Assembly (NCBI RefSeq): GCF_042242105.1
Contig: NC_092012.1
Span: forward strand, 21,181,543 to 21,245,542
DNA length: 64,000 bases
From: Pempheris klunzingeri
Taxonomy: Eukaryota > Chordata > Actinopteri > Acropomatiformes > Pempheridae
Direction of reading: 5' to 3'
Positions 12,868 through 26,200 of this stretch are shown piece after piece. The position numbers and the translations under genes are program-made. The notes under the pieces were generated by a model. The model saw nothing but the letters and a program-made list of their open reading frames with translations, made no database searches and was not told the origin of the DNA. Position 1 is the stretch's first letter; every line of letters starts with the position of its first letter.

Positions 12868-15639
12868 ACATGTCCTGTGTGTAGTTTGTTCATCAGTTGT
12901 TAGTTTGCTATTCCACGTAGAAGCTATTCTAGCATCTGCCTCTCCTCTGTCTGCACTTGTGCCCTATCTAACAATCCTGCCCTGATAATTATTTCAGTTG
13001 TTCTTGTTAGACTAAATGCAGATGTGTGGACACAGAAGTGTTTGCCACACGTCTGCACTTAGTCCTTAGTATTCATGTAAACCAGCAACTAATTAAGCAC
13101 CACAAGAGGAATTCTTGCTAGAGCTAGGTGCCTTGGGTATGGGGAACACAATCAACATGGTAATTACATTTCCTTCAAAAGCATATTTGGCAAAGCAAAA
13201 TAAGGATAAATGGGATAAATAGGATGTAAACCGGGTTGCCCAGTTTATATCTTATTTAGGCTTAAAGTAATTTGGTCAGCTCTCGCTGTGTAGACACTTT
13301 GTAGTTGCCTCACAAATCTCTCACTAACCACAACTGCCAGCACCGTGGAGCTCTATTTGAGGATAACAGGGCACAGACAAAGGCCATTTACACCAGATAG
13401 CAGTTCTCACAGAGTAATTTGGGGTCCTGGTTTAACCTTCCTGTGGCCCACCTTTTCTTTTGATATAATCTTTGAGAAATACTGTTGTGACAGCGAAGAA
13501 ACATTTACACTATATCACACTGAAGGCTTTTAAATAAGGACAACAGGGCCGAAAAAAGAGACAATATTGTTTATTTATGGTCGGAACCTTCTAGCAGAGC
13601 TGCAGGGTGGTTCAACAGACTAATAACTTCCCGTGGACACTTGGTTAGTTCATTAGGCTACTGCACCTATTTAAAAACATCCAGGCAGGCAGTATATGGC
13701 TATGATTCAGTACCAGCCAAGCTGATCTATTAAGATGTATTACACCCACCAGAGACCTATGGAGGGATGGCGAGGTCAGGGAAAAGTGAAGGCCTCACCT
13801 CAAGCTGCTGCTCGACATCCAAATCAGCATTTCAAAATCACTCAGCAAGATTAAAAAGGCAGGGAATCGAAAGGAGGAGTGGGGAAGGGAGGTAGGTAGC
13901 CGCGCTCTTTACAGCAAAAGCAATCTAGGTTCTCCTGCTTGACTGTTGGTGTGATTAGATACATCTTGTTCCATTATGCATTTTATCCTTTCTATTGCAT
14001 TTTCTCAACAGAGATTTGAAACATTTCTAATAGCTGTTGCTGTCTCGATTGCTTGCTGTTAGGCTAATTCTCACTCACCAAGACTATAGTGCATGAAGAC
14101 AAATGCAGTCTGTCTCCTTCTCTTGTCTTTTGGTATATTTTTCCCTTACTTTCCTTTTTTGTGTGTGTCTCACTCTTTTTATCTTCTGTCTCCCATTAAT
14201 TATCAGTCTCCCTATGTGGCTGCCTGTTTTTCGTGTTACTGAGTCATACAGTTATTAGAGGCTTAAAAAGAACAGTGACCATATATATTTATAACCGTGT
14301 GACCCCAGTGGCACAGAGTGAGGTACAGCCTTCTGTGCTGCTCTACCTGACACATTATCACATTATTCATTTTTTTGAACATTTAAAAAAGGTGTTACAG
14401 GAACAGTGGTATGGACAATGATGGATGGTGAGAGGTTGGAGACTAAAGTGTAAAGCGAATGAGCAACCTCTGAATGCAGATGATAACTGGCCAAAGGGTA
14501 TGTATGGAACATGTTACAAGTATGATTATTACATTAACATTTATCTAACTGATTGTAAAAACAAAGTGGAAGTGGAAAATATTGCAACGTGTATAAATAG
14601 TATAAATGATACACATCTAATACACATTATATCACATGTAGGAGTGAATGCATCGTAGACTGGTTACTATAGGCACTTTTATTGCTGACTTTTTGATGGG
14701 TCATCAACATGGTACACACAATAACACTGATTTCTTTATCAAAATACTGGAAGGAAAGAACCAACTCATGAGATCCAATGGCAGTGTAAAATATGTGCAC
14801 AAAACAGCAATAATTGTTGTGCCACTCACTGAGGCAAGAGGAAAACATGTCATGTTTTGAACTAATCGTAACACATTTCTATTCTACAGAGCCCCACAGT
14901 AATAGACAGGACAGCGCTCAACCATGAGAGAGGCACAGGACAGATACATAAACTAGCAGCTCCTTTATCCAAACCTCAGACTGCTTAAACTGATGAAGAC
15001 AAACTGGGAGAATGCTGCATAATTCCCCTGAGGAATATCATTTGAAATGTAAACTGGAGTAATGGTGCATGTTGTACTGAGTGTGCAATTTAGCATGCAA
15101 ATGACAATAGCTTTGGTTAGGCTGTGAATACACAGTCTTTTGCAAAATTGCTCATACAATTACTGTAAATACGTGCTTAACAGACTTTGAGGTTGTTCTA
15201 ACCAGTTTTTCAAGCCACACCAGCAGCAGTCCACCACTGTGATCCAGACAGATACAGATTTTATTTGTCCAGTACTTTAGTTTATGACCAGATAGCTGCA
15301 AAACTAATGACCTTCCCATCAGCCTTAGCTGTACTTTGTGTTAACTGCTAATTAACAATGTAAGCATCCTAACCCTAAGTGCCATTCTGCTGTTTACTGT
15401 GTATCTAGGTCTTTAGTACTATGAACAGAGCAAAATCTGCACAAACAATGGAAACACAATAACAAGATCACATTATCCCCCTTTCTTATTATTCACTCAT
15501 TAGTTTCCTTTTTTTAGTGATTCTTCTGTGAGACAAAATATGAATGTATCCTTGCACATGCAGACACTTTCTTTCACCTCATTATACTGATGTGAAATAT
15601 AACATATCTCACACACAGTGAAGAAGTTCATGTGCGCCT
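12868..15639. other. No gene recognised
   Basis: AT-rich non-coding sequence without recognisable repeats or exons. Confidence 0.55.
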
Positions 15640-16411
15640 TTACTTGTCGAGATTCTTTTTAAGGAAAATGAGTTGATCAGCATGACCATGCTGCAGTTCA
15701 CTGCACTGTGTGGAGACAATATCTTCTGCAGTGCTGAACACTCTTTCTGATGCCACACTGGTGGCTGCTGCACAGAGACAAGTCCACCTGTGCTTCTAAC
15801 TGTTGTAGTGGGTTTTCATTCAGGGACAGAGGAATCTGCTCTCTGTACCTCGTGATCTCCTCAGTTCCCCACTCATTCTGCATTGGAAAGTTCTTGTTTA
15901 GCTTTGTTCCTTACTTTGGTGTGAAACGCATTTGTTGGTGAAATGCTGTCTACTAAGTATCTCATACCTCGGCTCTAGCGTATTTATCGTGTCATCACTT
16001 TCAGCTGCACTGTAAGGTCTTATGTCATTAACAATGAAACAGGCTACAGATGCCATGATTACCTTGGACCATCTAGCTATGCTAGCACTAGCACGCTGTT
16101 CTACAAACTTTACATTTTGCCAGACTTTTGTCCAATTTTCCGTCCTTCTTCAAAGATCCAAATGTCTTACTAACTTTAGATTTTAGATTTGATGGTGCTC
16201 TGTGAACTTTGTTTATGTCGCCGCCTCCAAAATGATGTTACGTGAACGTTTGTCTCGTAAATGTCGCTGTGGGAGATTGGAGAGACCATATTCAACCACT
16301 AAATCCCAATGAACTGGTTTGTCTCTTTAGAACCAGTTCATGGTGAGTTTAGATCAATTCCGAAGTTTGCTGATCGATGTAGTTCGTATCGCTGGATCTT
16401 TACACCCCTAC
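15640..16411 (-). mobile_element. hAT transposon relic: BED finger plus C-terminal dimerisation region
   Basis: On the minus strand the element opens near 16411 with TAGGGGTGTAAAGATC, a hAT-style terminus. Next comes a BED zinc-finger-like segment (motifs SKVSKTFG and LAKCKVC, about 16090-16230). Then, without the usual central catalytic region, come ACFIVNDIRPYS and TINTLEPRYEILSRQHF (about 15930-16070) and EITRYREQIPLSLNENPL. The hAT dimerisation hallmark ATSVASERVFSTAEDIV follows (about 15715-15765), and a TAA stop sits at 15640-15642. Stops and frame changes separate the pieces. No matching opposite terminus was found. It is an internally deleted, dead copy. Confidence 0.8.
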
Positions 16412-16429
16412 TGCAGACTATTTGTCTTG

Positions 16430-16520
16430 TGTTGGAAGAAATGTATAATGTCAATGGGTGGTGCTTGTATAGCACTTTTCTAGTCTTTTCGCCCACTCAA
16501 AGTGGGGTTACCATGCAAGG
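16430..16520. repeat. Fragment of dispersed teleost repeat
   Basis: TGGTGCTTGTATAGCACTTT followed by CTAGTC and CCACTCAAAG resembles a dispersed fish repeat containing 'cttgtatagcgcttttctagtc'. Class not assigned. Confidence 0.45.
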
Positions 16521-16698
16521 GGGAGACAAACAATTATAACACATCCACAATGTGGGGTTCAGTGTCAAAGACGGGCAAGGATGGTCTGGACTTAGATTTG
16601 CCAGGTGGCCAGAAAGACATTTTATGACACAAATTCCATATCTGCTAGATTTTTAAATAGACAACCGCAGCGTGTTCACCATGACAGCAAGTTAGTGT

Positions 16699-16714
16699 TG
16701 CTGCCCCCTAGTGG
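16699..16714 (-). promoter_or_regulatory. CTCF-like motif
   Basis: The minus strand reads CCACTAGGGGGCAGCA, a full match to the vertebrate CTCF core. It points opposite to the site at 1293. Confidence 0.55.
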
Positions 16715-16914
16715 ACAAAAACGAAATCAATGCGGGGTTAATTCAATTCCGTCCTCTAAAATATCAAATAAATGTATTCTTTACAGTATGTGATAACTGA
16801 GTATGATGATGGAACTGGAACTGGACTTTTAACCTCTCACCCTGATTTATAAAGAGCCTGTAACCTTCCATCCATCAACCCTCTACTATTATTGCAAAGG
16901 ACAGTGTCTCAGGA

Positions 16915-17330
16915 TCAGACACACACACATACACACACACAGACTATAAACTTTCACATATGCATATACACATGCAGCTGTGCACAAACACACAGCACAA
17001 ATACCCCAAAACAGTAAAGACAAACACTGACACACTTCTACACAAACAGAAATGCAGCAATATGCTAGAGGGGAGGTGACATAACACATCCACAGTGTGG
17101 CCCACTGTGATGGATGAGTCCAGGCATCCCAAAGCGAGTTGAGGCGTTCCACAACATTGACAGAGAGAGACAGAGATGGGCATTTTGTGTGTATGAGAGA
17201 GGGAGAGTGACTGCAAGAGAAAGAGAAGAATGATTTTTGGACGTGCGTGTGAATAAGAGAAAGAAGTGTGCATGCTCACGCGCGCGTGAGTGTGTGTGTG
17301 TGTGTGCATGTGTGTGTGTGGTGTTGATGG
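16915..17330. repeat. CA/GT-rich simple-sequence region
   Basis: Imperfect CA repeats at about 16918-17000 and GT repeats at about 17288-17320, with GA-rich sequence continuing to about 17540. The 197-codon minus-strand frame over this region is low-complexity. Confidence 0.85.
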
Positions 17331-17539
17331 CTGTTGTCCAGTGAAGTAGAGCGGAGGGTGACAGTGATGGAGAGGTTCAAGGGAGGAGGGGAGATGGAGA
17401 TGAGTGGGGAGAGAAGAGTGGCGAGGAGGACAACTTAGTGCAGTCGGTGGTTGATGAGTTGAGGAAAAAAGGGAAAAGAGAGAGACATCATCAGGCAACA
17501 GGGGGAGGGGGGGGAGGGAGAGCGAGAGAGGGGTCATGA

Positions 17540-17830
17540 CTGGAGAGAGAGGGAGAAAGATTCCATTACAAGGGGGAAGGAGTCGGTTGTCTTCTGCGTC
17601 CTCGAGGAGCGCTTCAGAGCAGAAGTGGAGTCACGAGCTCACAGCCTGGAAAATTTGAGTTCTGCTAGAAATAAATTAGATTTGAAAAAGAGAGTGTAGT
17701 CCAATGTGCCAGCAGACCTAGAAATCATGTGGAGAAAGGGCAGAGAGGCTATTTTGATCAACAAATTCCACTTTTGTCATTATGTCCGTTGACGTCAGTG
17801 ACGCCCTTGACATCTTTGACATCAAATAGA
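17540..17830. other. Candidate regulatory block with CRE
   Basis: Repeat-free sequence with a palindromic CRE (TGACGTCA, 17790-17797). It stands out from the low-complexity DNA before it. No open frame. Conservation is only a guess. Confidence 0.25.
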
Positions 17831-19782
17831 GAAATCAAATTTAAGATTCAGACTGTTTACTTTGTTGTGGCAAAAGTTGACTAAGCAAATAGTAAAATAA
17901 ATAGTAACAGAGAAGAAAGGAAAATGATAAAACAAGAGACAATAAGCAGGAAAAAGTGATTTTTTATTGAGAAGAGGAGAAGGCACACAATAACAGTCAG
18001 TGGGGAGTCCTTGGTTACACAAAATATTCTACGATTGTCTAGCTCTATTTCCAGAGGGAACACTGAGTGTGCTCACATGGACATGAGTGAGAGGTTTATC
18101 CCAGATTTTAGCATATTTGGGATATGGCATTTACATGGAACACAGAGAAATATGGTTATTCATTTCCTCAAATACACGATAAACACTAGTATCCCAGTTA
18201 CTGTACTGTACTACGTGCTATTTGCACAGGCTCCTGTGATGTTTGAACACAAACTGACAATTTTTATATTACACATGTTGGGAACATGTAACCTGTAGAC
18301 TACAGACTGGAAAAGGGAACCCAGTGTCAAAGAAATGCATGAAATGGCCATGACCTCTTTACACCGCTCTAGTGGTTCAATTACGTTCCGGCACCACAGA
18401 AAAAATACCAACTGAAAGTCAATCAGGAGCCTTTATCATGGCGGACAGATGGATGCCCTGGTTTAACTGCATCACACAATGGGCAATGGTGGTCAGGTGT
18501 GTTGTATAAAGAGCAACCAGGTCCACATAGGGAGCAGGTCAGGGTACATGGATGGGCCAAAAGCAGGACTTTTACCCAGGGGACCACTGAAAGTTAACAC
18601 TGATAACTTAACTGAGTTAACTCACATAACATTCTTAACTTACTTCATGTATATAACTAATGTCACTTAACTTAAGTCATGTCACTTCCTTTACATAACC
18701 AAATAGTTTTGGTGCCTGAACCCAAGCTGTGCCCATTTCATAATGTTAGCCACGTGTATATCATTGCTGCCACGCCAGTGTAGGTGCAGTATGCCTGTCA
18801 CTGGTTTCCATGGTGCCAGCATGTAAGAGGCTGTGGTCAGTTCATGTATTTTCGTGTCATCAGGTTGTGAATAGGTCAGATAAACTGCCAAGTGTATTCA
18901 ACTCTCACATTACCAACATTTTCTTCAGTGCCCCAGAGGTGAGACACTGTCACTGCAGCCAGTGTTTGTGTTTGTGTTGCATCACTCCTGTTACAGGAGC
19001 TGGCAGCAAGATATATACATGGTACTGTTATCATGGCTTCTTTCTGAGTACTGAGTAGCTAGCATATTTAGGTTTCTCAAAACCAGAGTAAGGGCTTATC
19101 TAGGTTTCAAAGATCAGGATATGATGTTTACATACACAAATACAAAAACAGGATACTTATGTCTATGTAAACACACTCTGATGATGGAGAGTTTTGCAAA
19201 CCCTGGATTCTTCATTTTGAACATTTGGTGCCAATTTATTTCATTATTACTATCATTTATTACCATAATACTGTCCTGAGGTATCGCAGAATACTGAAAC
19301 TGTTTGCTGTTGTAACTGAAGGACGAATGAGGACAAAATGTGTGAGGTGCACCGACCTGTGCCAGGGACAAACAGTGCCAGGGAAAGAGAAAACAAGCCT
19401 AGCAAACCTTCTGTGAAACACGGTATGTTTTAACATTTGAAACAAAAGAAACTATTAACTATTATATTTGGATGAACAATCAAGAGGGGTTTTGGTGAAT
19501 GAAACCATTTCTCATCTCATTGTTTGTGGACTGAAAAGTCACCAGCGAACATGGTCATAGCTGAGGCTGATTTCACCCTGAATGCAGAGGCAAGGCTTAA
19601 AATCCAGCATTATAACATGAGAATGGGCATTTCTCTCCAACGGAAAACAATGGCTCACATTGCTGCAAAGTGACTCTGCTGCTTCTAGTGTGTAGAGAGC
19701 CTTGGCCACTGGCAGAATACAGTGTAAGGATAAAAGGATACACAACCCTGACAGCCAGGAGTATCACGGGAACACTAGGATT
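17831..19782. other. No gene recognised
   Basis: Non-coding; short frames only. Confidence 0.55.
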
Positions 19783-19935
19783 TTTGCAGGTGAAGAGGTC
19801 AGAGGTCACATATGTAGTCAGTGTTTTATATTAACTGGATATGACACAAACTAAATCCTCTAGTCTGGAATGGAAACAATGAACCACCTTATTGAACTCA
19901 TCTCTATACACACGTGCCGCATTATCCCCTGCAGT
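19783..19935. repeat. Direct repeat, copy 1 (possible LTR part)
   Basis: About 145 bases, sharing GTTTTATATTAACT, AATGGAAAC and AACTCATCTCTA blocks with 21090-21235 in the same orientation, roughly 80% identical by eye. The pair flanks a gag relic. Confidence 0.7.
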
Positions 19936-20420
19936 AAGTGTCGGTGATGGTCCTGGATCTCCTGCTGTGGTTCTCTGGTTCCTGTGGATCCTGGTCCTGG
20001 TTCTCCTGCTGTGGTTCTCTGGCTTCATGAATCACTGCTGCTGACACTTTTTTACTAATATTAGTCCTGTTATTATTATTCAGATATTAACTATTGTCAT
20101 GTTTTTCAATGTTACCATATTGATCAGTATTAGTCATTCCTATTGTCAGTCCTATAGTTGCTGTTAGTATTCTGGTTGCTGTTTGTTTAGTCTCTCTCTC
20201 TCTCTCTCCACCCACCACAGACCCTGACAGAAAGCCGCCCACCCCTGAGCCTGGTTCTGTTCAAGGTTATTTCTTGTTAAAGAGGAGTGTTTCCTGTTAA
20301 AGGGGAGTTTTTCCTGTCACTGTTTCCTAATATAATATCTGATACTGCTCATGTGGGGATTCTTGAATCCTTCATTTTTAATTCCTGAATCGTTGTGTGT
20401 CTCTCTTAATTAAAGAGTTT
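19936..20420 (+). repeat. Teleost non-LTR-associated repeat tail
   Basis: Contains a (CT)n patch, CCGCCCACCCCTGAGCCTGG, and two slightly different copies of CCTGTTAAAGGGGAGT-type sequence. This is a motif found in very many dispersed fish repeats. It appears to interrupt the region between the two direct repeats. Family not assigned. Confidence 0.55.
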
Positions 20421-20679
20421 GGCAGGGACAGTGTGACAGTCTTAGGTATGACCCTCTCAGTGTGAGTCTCTGTGCTGGACTTTGCAGGGTATTTGTTGAG
20501 GTGCTCCTCATGCTCGGCCCATCATTTGTGTTTTGTTGGCTGATTGTAGAGAAGGGTCCTCAGTGTGGTACTTTTTGACAAATGTGGTGTTCCTGGAGCT
20601 CTGCTTAGCACTGCATCTCTTATTTAATTATCAATGTCAGCATTGAAAGCACAACTGAAGCCTACTAGCAGCCTGGCAG

Positions 20680-20950
20680 ATTTGTTTTGTAACTGCTGGT
20701 TTCTGTGATGTTTGTGAATGCGATGTTGTGGTACAAAGTAGGCACTCATTCTACAACTGCCACATCGTAATCCACTGGTCCTCCACTGTTGGCCAAAGCT
20801 GAAAAAACATCCTGTACGTCAGTACCTGCATGATGTAGAAGACGGGCCATTCGTCTTTGGCTCACCGATGCTTCCAAGCTGTCAGACAGAATCAAACCTT
20901 TTCCCTGCTCGTACAGCTCAAATGCTGTCAGCCATCTTGTCCCAGCATGG
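20680..20950 (-). mobile_element. Ty3/Gypsy-type gag (capsid) relic
   Basis: On the minus strand a frame reads LTAFELYEQGKGL, then RRMARLLHHAGTDVQDVF, then a stop. A shifted frame follows with MSAYFVPQ. This order (AF-LY--GKGL; LLH-AG--VQDVF; YF-PQ) is that of the capsid region of fish Gypsy-like retrotransposons. It is broken by at least one stop and one frameshift, with no protease or polymerase nearby, so it is a dead fragment. Confidence 0.6.
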
Positions 20951-21089
20951 CAGGCTCAGTATAGCAGCCAAACTCTGGCAAGGAGTTGTCCATCTTTCTT
21001 GAAGACCTAAGTCAAAATGATCATCCTCATGGCCGATGGATGATGTATAGATATGGGGACACACATTCCAGCCACGTGTAGCTGGGGGA

Positions 21090-21540
21090 CTTTTACAGGG
21101 GCAGAGGCCAGGGGTCACAGATGTGTTTTATATTAACTAGATACGACACAAATCCTTCAGTCTGCAATGGAAACTTCAAGGAACCACTTCATTCAACTCA
21201 TCTCTACACACATGTGCCCTCGCATCTCCTGCTAATTATGTGATCAGGAAGTGACAGTCGGTGTGCTGGGAGTTCTCCCTCTTTTAGTTTGTGCTGATAC
21301 ATGTTATTAGTGAGGTGTTTTTTTGTGTGGATTTTGGCTTGTGTTATATTTCACAGGTAGAATACTCCCAGTGTTGGCTTCTCGGCTGTGGTATAAGTAA
21401 GTGGTATAAATATAAGTGTGTAAGTCTGTCCTCTCCTCCTCCTTTTAGTACATGTTCTTAATAAATATCCACTCATGGCAGTTGACCCACATTGACTGTT
21501 GTGACCTCTTTATTGAAGCCTCGTGTCATAGATCTGTTGT
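21090..21540. repeat. Direct repeat, copy 2, with LTR-like extension
   Basis: 21090-21235 repeats 19783-19935. The sequence to about 21540 has LTR-like features: on the minus strand an AATAAA-containing GGCTTCAATAAAGAGGTCAC stretch, and a TATAAATA box usable on either strand. No clean TG...CA ends or target duplication were found, so calling it an LTR is inference. Confidence 0.4.
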
Positions 21541-23039
21541 TAATTGATTGTATTAACCACTTATGATTTGGAATTATGTATAAAAAATTGTGATTCATGA
21601 TTTCACTAGTTTTGGGCTCAGAATGCTATAGTCAGTTTCCACTTGTTTGCCTCATCTCAATTCAAATATATTTCTTTGACCACATCAGGTTTTAGTGCCA
21701 ATGCATAATGCATTATAGTGCTTTAAATGTGCCAGACCTAGACAAATGACTGGCCACATAACACTTTAATGTACACTCTGTGTGTATCTGTTATCAGGCC
21801 TATTTTTCCCAATAAATATTCCAACTAATCTTCAGGTAAAAATGGGCCAGAGCTCCATGGTTAGCCTCATTATTGTCTGTTTCCCCACAGCAGTTTTAGA
21901 TCAGAGAGCCCAGCATAAACGTTGCTTCTGTCCTTTGGTTCCCATCCAGAGAAGACTGCATCCTTTGCATTGTTTTTCTCTTTACAGTGCAGAACCAAGA
22001 GACACTGAACCAGTGTCAGTATCTGAATGTTTACATGAACACTGGATTGATTGCAATAAATGAAATCCCCAACAATATCCAGACTGTAGACAACTTTAGT
22101 TCTACACATTTTGGAGATCAGGTCTTACTGCAGCCAAGATCACACTTCTGAGGTTTCACAATGACAGGTTTAAGGTGTAAGCAAACTTCCATTCCATTTA
22201 TATCCATTAGGGGCAGTTCAACATCACCAAATGTGGCCTTATTTGAAGGAACAATGAATAGTAGCTTAAAGCTTTGTAAACAGGGTTTATTGCAGGGTAA
22301 ATCTTATTGGATTGCAATAGACTGTGCAGGTGTGCCAAATAAACTGGTAACTCAGTGTACACTGTATAACAGAACCACCTCCTGTTCCCAACACAGCCCA
22401 TTTAAAGCCCTTTGTTATCAGCATAAAAAGTATCCCCTCCCTTGAAACATCACTGTAATACAGAATGATGAGCACCCAGCATCCCTCAGCTTCCCTCAGC
22501 CGCTCATAAGTTGAGCAATTAACAATGCATTACATGTGTTAGGGTTTTATTTATGACTAACAAGCAGTTAACAAATCATGATTTCCTCAATGACTGAGTG
22601 TAATGTCGGGTCTCGGTGGAAATTCAGCTGAGTTACACCAACTTGACAGCTGTATTTCATAACGACCCAGCCACGCAAGGCACAATAACACTGATTTAAG
22701 TCCCTGTCTGAACCAGCCAACGCACACACTGCAGCCCTGTATCACTTTATCACACCCTGTATCCGTCTCCCACAACAAAACAAGCTGCAGAATAAGCACA
22801 ATGTGAGTTAAGTGGTGCTAAAGTTAAAGAGATGTTGATTTGTTGCCTGGCTGGCAGTTTGTGTCAAGGGAAGTAATAATGAATGAAAACAATAGGAATG
22901 AGAAGGTTAGGGGAGCGACAGGGAGAGAAACACAGAGAGACGGGAATAAATAAAGTTTTTTAAAAAGTACAGAGGAGCACAAAGACAAAATAGTGAAGAA
23001 AAGGTAAAAGAGCAAAAAGGCAGACAGTGGAGAAGGGAA
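21541..23039. other. No gene recognised
   Basis: AT-rich non-coding sequence; no recognised repeat or exon. Confidence 0.55.
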
Positions 23040-23200
23040 GAGGCAAACAGAGAATGTAAATGAGAGTGGAGAGTATCACGGAAATGATTGCTGCTATTAC
23101 AATTATCATTAGCATGTGTTGCTGGCAATAAATCGTCTCATTATGGTGGATTCTATCATCATGCTAATTGTGGAGGATGCCGTGTTTTAGCATGCAGGGG
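23040..23200. other. Candidate conserved non-coding element
   Basis: Repeat-free, with packed homeodomain/POU-type cores (TTATCATTAGCATG, ATGCTAATTG) and no coding frame. The texture resembles vertebrate developmental enhancers. Conservation could not be tested. Confidence 0.3.
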
Positions 23201-26200
23201 GCCTTCTGTTACGAGGGGGAGGGTTCACTGCAAGAACACTCGTAGCGAGCTCCACTAATGGCTGACAGACACAAGCAGGTAACACTCTCTCTTCTCTCTC
23301 TGGAATCTGAAGATTTCATCTGTGGGTCTCCTGCAAATGAGGCGTACAGCTGCCAGCATGCTGCATCACAACTGTTTGTTAGAGGGTCAAAGGTTTGAAA
23401 ACTCCCTGCCCCACACCTTTCTATGATCACACTGTTACTCTCAGTGACAGCCAGCTTGTCACCCCACCTCAGTGTGCGGATGTTTGGGACACTTTTTCCT
23501 ATTATTACACTATTTCCAACAGACCATTGATTGTATGAAGTAGTTCTGTTTAGGATGACTAAAACTCTACCGCCTGCACAGAAAGAAAAATCATTGAGCA
23601 TCTTTTTCAGCCATGCTAGCAGCATCACTACATGGATGGACTATTGGACAGTGAATCCTAAGGGCTTTGATGATCCCCTAATGTTTGCTCTAGTGTCATC
23701 AGCAGCTCAAAGTTGTAAGTTGTACAACTGGTTTATGTCCACATACTTGAAAAACTAATAACTTTCCGTTCACCCGTTCGTCGTGCCATGTGCCACACTC
23801 ACTCGGCTGCAGTGGCAGTTTCCTGCAATGTGAACAGAGACAGTGTACCTTAAAGCCACATGTGTTTAATGGATGACTTGCAGATGTTTGGTTTTTTCAG
23901 GCAATGTTAAACCAAGGCAGATTTAGTGCTCCCAAACCTTCTGTCTATGCAGACACACAAGAAGGTTCTTTGAAGGAAACAAAAAGCAGTTACAGATTTT
24001 AAAATGTCTTTATATCACACTCTGCACTGTTATCTAGTCTGCATGATGCTGAAGAGGAGGAGGCAGCTTCCTGATGTACTGCTATGCCTCTCTGAGTATC
24101 TGTTGTGATGATGGTGATTCAAACTGATTATGTAAAGTGATAGAGGATGCTTTGAGCTTGTGAGTTAGCTATAATAAAGTTAACGTGAGACATGTTTGCA
24201 TAATGTTTACTGCACCTTCAACACTGACTGCTTCCAGCATCCACAAACCTTTTTAACATCATTAAAACAGTTTGGATCTCCTCTTGGCCCTCTTGGCTGT
24301 TATACTGCACTTTACATTGGTTTCTTGTTTCTAAACTGCATGTGTGAATTCTTGTAGGGTCCACAGGACATACACTCAGACAGCTGAGTAATACATTTCT
24401 GTGGAGCTTACTGTTGCTTGTTTCCCTTTTTAAGTGGCAATAATTCAGAACAGCTCAGTGGTTGACACAAATTGTTGGCTGCCGACAAAACGTCTGTTTG
24501 GTCAGTCACTTTATCACATCCACCAATATCTCTGTTGGACCAGCTATAATAAGTCATTTGACTCTAAAGCATGGACTCAAATCTTGCATTTTTTTGCTAA
24601 GTGTGACGTTTTTTGAAAACTGCATCCCAATCATTTACATCTATTTGCACCTTAAAACTGTCAAGGCAGCAGGGTTCAGTGAGAGGATAGTGCTTGGCCT
24701 TAAGCTGACATCTCATCCACACTGCCACATTTAGGCACATTTGCAGGGCGGATGATTTACTTCCTGCCCTCTAAGGCAATATGTAAAAGTTGTTTGGAAA
24801 TGCATCAGCTCCAGCACTCTTGTTTAAGGCCTGAAAGTTCAGAAAGTAATTTGCCCAGTTCAATCTCCCCAAGGGAGTAACAGAGCGTACCTTCAATGTT
24901 GAATTTTCTAGTAGAAAATACAGTAAATTCTGAAGCAACTCTCACCAAGGGAGCTCTAGGTTTTACATCTTGGTGAATCTTAGCTCTTTAGCCTCTGGCT
25001 TTGGCTGAAAGTTGTTCATGTTCATTAATATTAATTGGGCAAATGTAGACCAAAGCAATAACACATACAATTTCTTAAATGTGGTGGTATTGAACTTAAA
25101 TTACTGCAGCTTAGTAGTAGAATTTTTATACTGTACTTTTTACTCTTTGGCCAAACAGCAAGATCCAAGAAGAGTAAAGCTGGAGACATGGGGGGGACAG
25201 TCTCATCTGAACAGTGCGAGAGGATCATTCAAGCAAATTCACTGAGATCTGCTTATACTGATGTAAGCAGTATGATGTGATTTATTTCCAAAATTGATTA
25301 GGGCTTTTTTTAATAGAATATCTCCAGCCTATGTTAACTACTCCAGACAATTTGTGTCAAGACAATTTGTGTCATTTGTCTTTTGTTCAAGACCTGGATG
25401 TCTCTGTTTACTAATCATGTATTCTGATATAAAACTCTGGTATGCAAATTAATGCTGGCTAGGATTTTATCAAACATTCAGATTAATTAGGTTTAAGGAA
25501 AACACTTCAGATTGCTAATATATTCACAGTGAAAAAGGGAGCTTGGAATAAATCAAGAACTGGGTTTGCACAGCTGAACATATTCAGTGTGGCAAATTCC
25601 TATACACACTTTGTTCAAATCTCAGTGACTGCAATGTCCTCAAAGTTCAAGAAGTGACTGCTTGAGCATTGTGGGAAGCTGTTCATCGAATGACAAGAGT
25701 GTCAGTATGGGGGACAGCAACAGAGCTGCAGAGCCTCTTTGCCTCTGTAGCATTTTTCCCTCCTTCACCAGGCCTATCAATCTTCTCTGCCTAAAGTTTT
25801 GACTCTAAAACAGCCTGCCTGATGCGAGCGATCAATCAAGCTAACGATGCCTTGAATTGTAGTTCAAGAAGGGACGTCAGAGTCCTAGAACTAGACAGCA
25901 GAAGCTGAGATTCACGGTGAAATTTCCACAGAAATTTGCAATAGTGCTATTTTGAGATGTGAATTTTATACCGTGCTACACATAACTGACACCCTTCTGG
26001 CTGTCCCATCAGACACACAAAGGTTTTTTATGTGTTCTGCCTGTGATTGAACTGATTCTTCTCGAGATAATGTCAAAAAGACAGATATACAACCATACTA
26101 GTAGCACACTCATGTGATTAATCGCAATGTTTAAATTGCTTTGGGAACAAACAGTTGCTTGTAGATGTATTACAGAAATATAATATCAGTAAAATCAGTT

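Noticed and set aside
16944..17537. 197-codon minus-strand open frame
   Set aside because: Low-complexity Ser/Leu/Pro/His from GA/CA-rich DNA; the frame is open only because of composition.
23209..23628. 139-codon minus-strand open frame without low complexity
   Set aside because: No recognisable domain and no flanking exons or splice logic. A protein search would decide; conservation in other fish would support it.
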